NCBI GenBank assembly: GCA_027311125.1
Contig: DAICZO010000113.1
Location: 1-6,453 of the forward strand
Direction of reading: 5' to 3'
Source of the DNA: Acidobacteriaceae bacterium
GTDB taxonomy: Bacteria > Acidobacteriota > Terriglobia > Terriglobales > Acidobacteriaceae
DNA length: 6,453 nucleotides
Every line of letters begins with the position of its first letter. The first letter of the stretch is position 1. A program made the position numbers and the translations under genes. The notes under the pieces are model-generated. The model saw only the letters and a program-made list of their open reading frames with translations, made no database searches and had not been told where the DNA came from. Below are positions 1-3,813 of this stretch, piece by piece.

Positions 1-501
1 GTACCACACCGTTCCACCCTTCAAATCCAACCCACACACCACGCAATGTCCCAACTCTGGCATCCACCCCATCAGTCGATTCATCCACAAGCAAAAATAA
101 GTCACCGGCATCCACACCCGGCCCACCTGCATCTCGTCCAGCACGGCCAGCGACAAGCGGAACACCGCATCATCCACCGCCCCCTCCGGCACCTCTTCCA
201 GCACCTCAGCCACTAACTCCAGCCCAGCCGTCCGAGCATAATCAATCGGCCGTGACAACGGCGAGGATAGTATCTCGAACGCATCCAGCCTCACCAACTC
301 TTGCCGCGGCCTCTCGGCATAGGTCGCCCGCACATGCGTCATCGGTTCCAGCGCTCCGCCAAAACGTCTCCGACTCCGCAGCGCATGGCGCGCCACCCCC
401 TTCACGCGTCCCTGCTCCCGAGTAAACAGACTCACCAGCAGGTCCGCCTCCAGAAACGGCCACGTTCGCAGTACGATCGCTTCACCTTGCCGCTGTATCA
501 T
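1..501 (-). CDS. recO: DNA repair protein RecO, N-terminal 167 codons (runs off window start)
   Basis: RecO acts in the RecF(OR) recombinational repair pathway: it binds and anneals single-stranded DNA and, with RecR, helps RecA displace SSB. Translating the minus strand from the ATG at 501 gives an uninterrupted frame to base 1. The N-terminus matches the family's OB-fold: G-E-A-I-V-L-R at residues 6-12, E-A-D at 18-20, then L-F-T-R-E-x-G-R-V-K-G-V-A-R (25-38) and the basic S-R-R-R-F-G-G-A-L-E (43-52). A helical part follows, and C153-x-x-C156 is the first half of the zinc site found in many RecO proteins. RecO is usually about 240-260 residues, so roughly the last third is missing. The ATG at 501 places the family N-terminus correctly; a purine-rich AGGAG (514-518) lies 12 nt upstream, a little far, and GGGGA directly abuts the ATG. 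The gene begins only about 20 nt after the terminator that follows the ferredoxin gene. Identity is by recognition of the translated sequence; no alignment was run. Confidence 0.93.
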   Translation of the reverse strand, partial: MIQRQGEAIVLRTWPFLEADLLVSLFTREQGRVKGVARHALRSRRRFGGALEPMTHVRATYAERPRQELVRLDAFEILSSPLSRPIDYARTAGLELVAEVLEEVPEGAVDDAVFRLSLAVLDEMQVGRVWMPVTYFCLWMNRLMGWMPELGHCVVCGLDLKGGTVWY

Positions 502-520
502 TCCCCAACCCTGCTCCTGG

Positions 521-552
521 CAAAACAAAACGCGCAGCCCTGAGGCTACGCG
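521..552 (-). terminator. Intrinsic terminator after the ferredoxin gene
   Basis: On the minus strand a 9-bp stem (CGCGTAGCC pairing with GGCTGCGCG, one G-U pair, loop TCAG) is followed at once by TTTTGTTTTG. Arms are 544-552 and 531-539 and the T-rich tail is 521-530. It begins 28 nt after the ferredoxin stop codon and faces the right way to end that transcript. The tail stops about 20 nt before the recO start codon. Confidence 0.8.
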
Positions 553-580
553 TCTTGAAGCTTCCTGTGCCGTCCGTCGA

Positions 581-841
581 CTAGCGTCCGTAGTGCTCGG
601 CGTTCTTCTCCTGGAAGGCTGCCCACTTTTCAGGCAGATCATCACCAGCATAGATCGCTGAAACCGGGCAAACCGGAACGCAAGCGCCGCAGTCGATGCA
701 CTCTACTGGGTCGATAAAAAGCTGCTCCGTCTCACCGTAGCCAGCCTCATCCTTCTTGGGATGAATACAATCCACCGGACAGGCATCCACACAAGCTGTG
801 TCCTTTGTTCCGATGCACGGTTCCGCAATCACATATGCCAT
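581..841 (-). CDS. Seven-iron-type ferredoxin ([3Fe-4S] plus [4Fe-4S]), 86 aa
   Basis: This is a small soluble electron carrier of the bacterial FdxA / Azotobacter FdI type; the partner enzymes cannot be told from the sequence. The first motif is C9-x7-C17-x3-C21-P with an extra C25, and the second is C48-x2-C51-x2-C54-x3-C58-P. By analogy with 7Fe ferredoxins, C9, C17 and C58 would hold the [3Fe-4S] cluster and C21, C48, C51 and C54 the [4Fe-4S] cluster. Position 12 is Thr, so a classical C-x2-C-x2-C first motif is absent. Between the motifs is a charged segment (H27-E39) several residues longer than in mycobacterial FdxA or FdI as I recall them. The C-terminus has the usual D-D-L-P-E-K-W. 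The start is well supported: AGGGAG at 848-853 lies 6 nt upstream of the ATG. It follows the phosphatase gene by 102 nt and is closed by its own intrinsic terminator, so it is the last gene of its transcript. Confidence 0.93.
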   Translation of the reverse strand: MAYVIAEPCIGTKDTACVDACPVDCIHPKKDEAGYGETEQLFIDPVECIDCGACVPVCPVSAIYAGDDLPEKWAAFQEKNAEHYGR

Positions 842-943
842 CTCTGTCTCCCTTACCTCGTCCTGAAAATTACTGCTGATTTATACCTAGACCTCGATTC
901 TAGCAGCACATCGCGGCCATCCTGCAAATCCAATCCGATTGCC
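842..943 (-). promoter_or_regulatory. Ferredoxin 5' region with ribosome binding site and a possible weak promoter
   Basis: This 102-nt gap separates the phosphatase stop from the ferredoxin start. The clear element is the Shine-Dalgarno AGGGAG at 848-853. A possible -10 TAGAAT (897-902) lies 19 nt downstream of a possible -35 TTGCAG (922-927) on the minus strand; the spacer is longer than ideal. The -10 overlaps a short inverted repeat, CTAGA-N7-TCTAG (887-903). No terminator is visible, so read-through from the phosphatase gene is also possible. The promoter call is weak; the ribosome binding site is firm. Confidence 0.3.
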
Positions 944-1834
944 CTACTTCCCCGCCGCCTCTGCCCGCCGACGCGCAAACTCTGCCGGTGTCGGAATCGG
1001 CTCCAGACCTCTCCCCGCAAACATCTCAGTGAAAATATGCTGTAGCTCTTGTTTGATCAGCCCGTTCGTCGCCAGCACCTCTCGGCTGTCGAGCGTAAAC
1101 TTCCCGCCATCAAAGTGCGTTACCGTTCCACCCGCCTCCTCCACCATCAGATACCCGGCCGAAGTGTCCCACGGATTCAGGTTGAACTCCCAGTACCCAT
1201 CCATCCGACCGCACGCCACATACGCCAGATCCAGTGCCGCTGAACCGGCCCTACGAACTCCATGCGACCGCAGGGTAATCTCCTGATAAAAATGTATGTT
1301 CGGGCTGTCGTGCCGCTTATGACTAGGAAAACCAGTCCCCGTCAGCGACTCTTGCAGTGTCGCAGTCTTCGACACATGGATCTGCCGTCCATTCAGCCAG
1401 GCGCCCTTGCCTCTTTCCGCCGCAAACATCTCGTCCCGTAGCGGATCGTAAATAACTCCCGCGACCATCTCTCCATCCGCATCCGCAGCCAGCCCCGCCG
1501 GTCGTCGCTCCAACCCCAAAACCACGCAGAACACGGGAAACCCATGAGCAAAGTTCGTCGTCCCGTCCAGCGGATCGACATACCACCGATACTCCCCATC
1601 CAGGCGATCTCGCGTGCCTTCCTCCCCGTAGATTCCATGGTCCGGAAACGCAGCCTTCAGGCGAGCCACAATCAACTCCTCGCTGGCTCGATCGGCCTCG
1701 GTGACCAGGTCAACATCCCCCTTGTACTCTGCGGTCACGCCTTTTTCGTAAAAACCACGCAGCAACCCACCCGCCTGCCGTGCAATTCCCTCCGCTACAT
1801 GTGCAAACTCAAACCGCTTTTCTGCTTTTCTCAT
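944..1834 (-). CDS. Inositol-monophosphatase-family phosphatase (SuhB-like), 296 aa
   Basis: This Mg2+-dependent phosphatase belongs to the inositol monophosphatase / SuhB / CysQ superfamily. Numbering from the ATG at 1834, the metal-binding signatures are complete: G-D-V-D-L-V-T-E-A-D (39-48), G-E-E (70-72, E71 as metal ligand), D-P-L-D-G-T-T-N-F (87-95, D87 and D90 as ligands) and W-D-T-S-A-G (222-227, D223). V-L-A-T-N-G near the C-terminus is also typical. Substrate cannot be fixed: inositol-1-phosphate is the default, but bisphosphonucleotide or histidinol-phosphate activity occurs in relatives. At 296 residues it is somewhat longer than E. coli SuhB, mainly from a tail of about 25 residues rich in Ala and Arg. 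A frame can be opened at TTG 1837, but the ATG at 1834 sits 5 nt after AGGA and is the better start. It lies 45 nt downstream of the VWA gene with no terminator between, so co-transcription is likely. Confidence 0.93.
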   Translation of the reverse strand: MRKAEKRFEFAHVAEGIARQAGGLLRGFYEKGVTAEYKGDVDLVTEADRASEELIVARLKAAFPDHGIYGEEGTRDRLDGEYRWYVDPLDGTTNFAHGFPVFCVVLGLERRPAGLAADADGEMVAGVIYDPLRDEMFAAERGKGAWLNGRQIHVSKTATLQESLTGTGFPSHKRHDSPNIHFYQEITLRSHGVRRAGSAALDLAYVACGRMDGYWEFNLNPWDTSAGYLMVEEAGGTVTHFDGGKFTLDSREVLATNGLIKQELQHIFTEMFAGRGLEPIPTPAEFARRRAEAAGK

Positions 1835-1839
1835 CAAGA

Positions 1840-1848
1840 TCCTCTCCC
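1840..1848 (-). promoter_or_regulatory. Ribosome binding site deciding the phosphatase start
   Basis: The minus strand reads GGGAGAGGA, then TCTTG, then ATG. AGGA (1840-1843) is 5 nt from the ATG at 1834 but only 2 nt from the alternative TTG at 1837, so the ATG is favoured and the protein starts M-R-K rather than M-M-R-K. Confidence 0.65.
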
Positions 1849-1879
1849 ACCAGCTTAGTCCATTCGCCCCCTGCCACCG

Positions 1880-2839
1880 CTACGGAGCATCCGCATAATA
1901 GCCCGTTCGGAAGCGCAAGCTGTACTTTCCCTGCAGCGCCGCATCCTTCATCCGAATCTTGATCGTCCGGTAGGCCCCGTCCTTCTCCAACTGCGGTGCA
2001 TAATATCCCAGCACATACTGGGTCCGCAGATCGTCCGACACCTTCGCAAACGCCGGCACCAAATCCTTGGGCTCCACCACGTAGTAGTACTTGCCCCCGG
2101 TGTCGTCGGCCATCTGGATCAGTGCATGTTCGCCCCCCGTGTTGCGCCCAGCATCCGCATACACCGGCACAATGATCAGCGAGTACACCATCGCCCCCGC
2201 TCGTTGCGCCTGCTCCAACGCCTGCGTATAACGCGAACCGTGTGCTGTATCTCCGCCATCGGTAATCAGTACCAGCACCCGCCGACGGCCCTCGTCCCCC
2301 TTGGTCCCTGCCAGGCGTTGCGACCCCAGATAGATTGCGTCGTATAACGACGTCTCCTGCCCATGCTTCAACTCACCCAGCCCAGCTTCAATCTTCTTTT
2401 TCTCATTGGTAAACGGAACAATCTCCCGAACTGTATCCGAAAAATCCATCAGGTCTAACTCGTCCTGATCACGCAGAAGCGCTCGCACAAAGTGCTTCGC
2501 AGCGTCCCGCTCCAGTCGCTCGTTGCGCAACACGCTCTCGCTCGCATCGATCGCCAACACTATCGACAACGGCGCCGAAGACTCCTTCTCAAAAATCGCG
2601 ATCTTTTGCGGCTTGCCGTCCTCAAGTATCTCGAAGTCATCCCGCCCCAACCCCGCCACCGGAGCACCCTTCGCATCCACCACATTCACCGCCACATTCA
2701 CCAGCCGCGTCTCCACCCGAATAGTCGGCACCTCCTCAGGAACACGCCGCTCGATCGGAGCCTGCGCCAGACACTCAAACCGCCCCAGGCCACCCAGCAT
2801 CAACCAAATAACTCCCAGCCACAGCCCGCCCACCTTCAT
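1880..2839 (-). CDS. Secreted VWA-domain protein, acidobacterial VWFA-related family, 319 aa
   Basis: The function of this family is not established; VWA domains bind metal and usually mediate protein-protein contacts. Residues 1-25 look like a Sec signal peptide: K2, a hydrophobic core (about 5-19), and C23-L24-A25 as a plausible signal peptidase I site. C23 is not in a lipobox, so this is probably not a lipoprotein. Residues 40-86 form the family's N-terminal module with G-L-x-R-D-D-F-E-I-L-E-D-G (63-75). The VWA domain begins near 91. Its MIDAS metal site is intact: D98-A-S100-E-S102, T163 in E-T-S-L-Y-D-A, and D194 in I-T-D-G-G-D. The end, with Y-V-L-G-Y-Y and a final F-R-T-G-Y-Y, is typical of the acidobacterial VWFA-related family. 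No C-terminal membrane segment is seen, so a periplasmic or secreted product is likely. Its ATG overlaps the moaE stop as ATGA (2836-2839), so it is probably translationally coupled to moaE; GGAGG lies about 10 nt upstream, inside moaE. Confidence 0.92.
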   Translation of the reverse strand: MKVGGLWLGVIWLMLGGLGRFECLAQAPIERRVPEEVPTIRVETRLVNVAVNVVDAKGAPVAGLGRDDFEILEDGKPQKIAIFEKESSAPLSIVLAIDASESVLRNERLERDAAKHFVRALLRDQDELDLMDFSDTVREIVPFTNEKKKIEAGLGELKHGQETSLYDAIYLGSQRLAGTKGDEGRRRVLVLITDGGDTAHGSRYTQALEQAQRAGAMVYSLIIVPVYADAGRNTGGEHALIQMADDTGGKYYYVVEPKDLVPAFAKVSDDLRTQYVLGYYAPQLEKDGAYRTIKIRMKDAALQGKYSLRFRTGYYADAP

Positions 2840-3426
2840 CCCTGCGTCCCCTCCACCACCGGAGCAACAATACCCTCAGGGAAGGGCTTGCCATCCGCCA
2901 ATTGAGCACAGGCCTGTACTACCACCGGAGGAACAATACCCTCAGGAAAGGGCTCGCCATCCGCCAATTGCGCACCGGCCTCTACTACCACCGAAGGAAC
3001 AATACCCTCAGGGAAAGGCTCGCCATCCGCCCAAATTGCCCCATCCACAAACTGCTCCTTCTTCCAGATCGGAACCGTCTTCTTCAACGTGTCAATCAGC
3101 CATCGGCAAGCATCGAACGCCGCACCACGATGCGCCGACGACACCACAATCAAGATGCTGGTCTCGCCTACCACCAGACGCCCTAGCCGATGTACGATTG
3201 CCACATCGCGAACCCCATACTTCGTCACTGCCTCCGCTGCCAGCGTCGTCATCTGCTCCAGTGCCATCTCGCGATACGCTTCGTAATCCAGATGCAGCGT
3301 CTTCCGTCCGCGCGTATTGTCCCGCACAATGCCGTCAAACACGCACACTGCACCATCCGCACCAGCCTTCATCTCAGCCACAATCCTGTCCGCGGCAATA
3401 ACCTCGTCGACAATCTCGATCCTCAT
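2836..3426 (-). CDS. moaE: Molybdopterin synthase catalytic subunit MoaE with a repetitive C-terminal tail, 196 aa
   Basis: MoaE, with thiocarboxylated MoaD, inserts the dithiolene sulfurs into cyclic pyranopterin monophosphate to make molybdopterin, in the cytoplasm. Residues 1-135 are a full MoaE domain: F-D-G-I-V-R-D-N (30-37), Y-E-A-Y (48-51), V-H-R-L-G (78-82), S-A-H99-R100 and L-K115-K-T-V-P-I-W-K122-K-E. H99, R100, K115 and K122 match the E. coli MoaE active-site residues H103, R104, K119 and K126, with the same seven-residue step between the lysines. E. coli MoaE is about 150 residues; the excess here lies in residues 132-196, three copies of a 22-residue unit with core A-D-G-E-P-F-P-E-G-I-V and then V-V-rich sequence. 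These are encoded by 66-bp tandem DNA repeats. The catalytic core looks intact, so the enzyme should work; the tail's role is unknown. The ATG overlaps the moaD stop (ATGA, 3423-3426) and the stop overlaps the VWA-protein start. Confidence 0.95.
   Translation of the reverse strand: MRIEIVDEVIAADRIVAEMKAGADGAVCVFDGIVRDNTRGRKTLHLDYEAYREMALEQMTTLAAEAVTKYGVRDVAIVHRLGRLVVGETSILIVVSSAHRGAAFDACRWLIDTLKKTVPIWKKEQFVDGAIWADGEPFPEGIVPSVVVEAGAQLADGEPFPEGIVPPVVVQACAQLADGKPFPEGIVAPVVEGTQG
2855..3031 (-). repeat. 66-bp in-frame tandem repeat (about 2.7 copies) in the 3' end of moaE
   Basis: On the plus strand the copies are 2855-2920, 2921-2986 and a partial third at 2987-3031, each beginning ACCACCG. The two full copies differ at 6 of 66 bases; the partial copy differs from the middle one at 3 of 45. 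The period is 22 codons, so copy-number change would keep the frame and preserve the moaE/VWA-gene overlap. Four of the six differences between the full copies change an amino acid (E/Q, G/C, E/K, P/A). Confidence 0.95.
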
Positions 3427-3707
3427 GCGTCCTGTCTTTCTTCGTACGTTCCCGATCCATCCAGCCCACCGCTCACCGGCGGCAATAGTGCCACCTCATC
3501 CCCCTCACGCAACTCCACACTCCGCTGGGCATACTCGCGATTAATCGCCACCGCCAGCGACTTCCAAATCTCACTTTCGTTAGACGACCGTAGCCGTGAA
3601 ATGCTCAGCACCCCCTCCACCGTGGTGCCGACAGGCACCTCCACCGTCTCCTGATCCACTCCCAACAACTCTTTCAACATCCCGAAATACAGCATTCGTA
3701 CACGCAT
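3423..3707 (-). CDS. moaD: Molybdopterin synthase sulfur-carrier subunit MoaD, with residues beyond the Gly-Gly, 94 aa
   Basis: MoaD is the ubiquitin-fold sulfur carrier of molybdopterin synthase. MoeB adenylates its C-terminal glycine, which becomes a thiocarboxylate and donates sulfur in the MoaE active site. The fold signature is clear: V-R-M-L-Y-F-G-M-L-K-E at the N-terminus, V-A-I-N-R-E-Y (53-59), G-D-E-V-A-L-L-P-P-V-S-G80-G81. Normally G81 would be the last residue, but here 13 more follow (L82-A94, with G-S-G and Y-E-E-R) before the stop. The open frame extends to a TTG at 3770, but that lies inside the lon terminator, so I chose the ATG at 3707, which gives the expected N-terminus; an ATG at 3695 is possible. 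There is no well-spaced Shine-Dalgarno: the nearest GGAG (3721-3724) is 13 nt away. The stop overlaps the moaE start as ATGA, indicating coupled synthesis of the two subunits. Confidence 0.92.
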   Translation of the reverse strand: MRVRMLYFGMLKELLGVDQETVEVPVGTTVEGVLSISRLRSSNESEIWKSLAVAINREYAQRSVELREGDEVALLPPVSGGLDGSGTYEERQDA

Positions 3708-3743
3708 ACTGCAAGCATAACTCCACCCCACCCCTGCCAGCCC

Positions 3744-3784
3744 TAAAACACAAAATGGCGGTCCAGCCAAAGCCAGACCGCCAT
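3744..3784 (-). terminator. Strong intrinsic terminator after lon
   Basis: On the minus strand a perfect 9-bp inverted repeat (ATGGCGGTC, 3776-3784; GACCGCCAT, 3755-3763) can extend inward by four more pairs (two of them G-U) to a TTTG loop. It is followed by TTTGTGTTTTA (3744-3754). It starts 30 nt after the lon stop codon and is correctly oriented to end lon transcription. The plus strand has no T-run after the hairpin, so it acts in one direction. Confidence 0.88.
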
Positions 3785-3813
3785 CCTCACTACCGCAAAA
3801 CTACTCCCGAAGC

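Noticed and set aside
242..463. Minus-strand 73-codon frame inside recO
   Set aside because: It is read in another frame of recO and is Gly/Ala-rich with no family resemblance; the recO frame gives a clear RecO N-terminus.
581..841. Classical 2[4Fe-4S] ferredoxin
   Set aside because: The first motif is C-x7-C-x3-C-P without the internal cysteine of C-x2-C-x2-C, which fits the [3Fe-4S]/[4Fe-4S] type better.
1835..1837. TTG start for the phosphatase
   Set aside because: The following ATG at 1834 has the better distance to AGGA and is the stronger start codon; the difference is one residue.
1880..2839. VWA protein as a lipoprotein anchored at C23
   Set aside because: The residues before C23 (R-F-E) do not form a lipobox; ordinary signal peptidase I cleavage near A25 is more likely.
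2523..3401. Plus-strand open frame (292 codons) across the VWA gene and moaE
   Set aside because: The product is Pro/Ser/Arg-rich low-complexity sequence antisense to two well-supported genes; its apparent repeats are just the antisense of the moaE tandem repeat.
3708..3770. N-terminal extension of moaD to the TTG at 3770 (115 aa)
   Set aside because: The extension is encoded by the lon terminator hairpin and its T-rich tail, and the MoaD fold begins at M-R-V-R-M-L-Y-F-G, so the ATG at 3707 is preferred.
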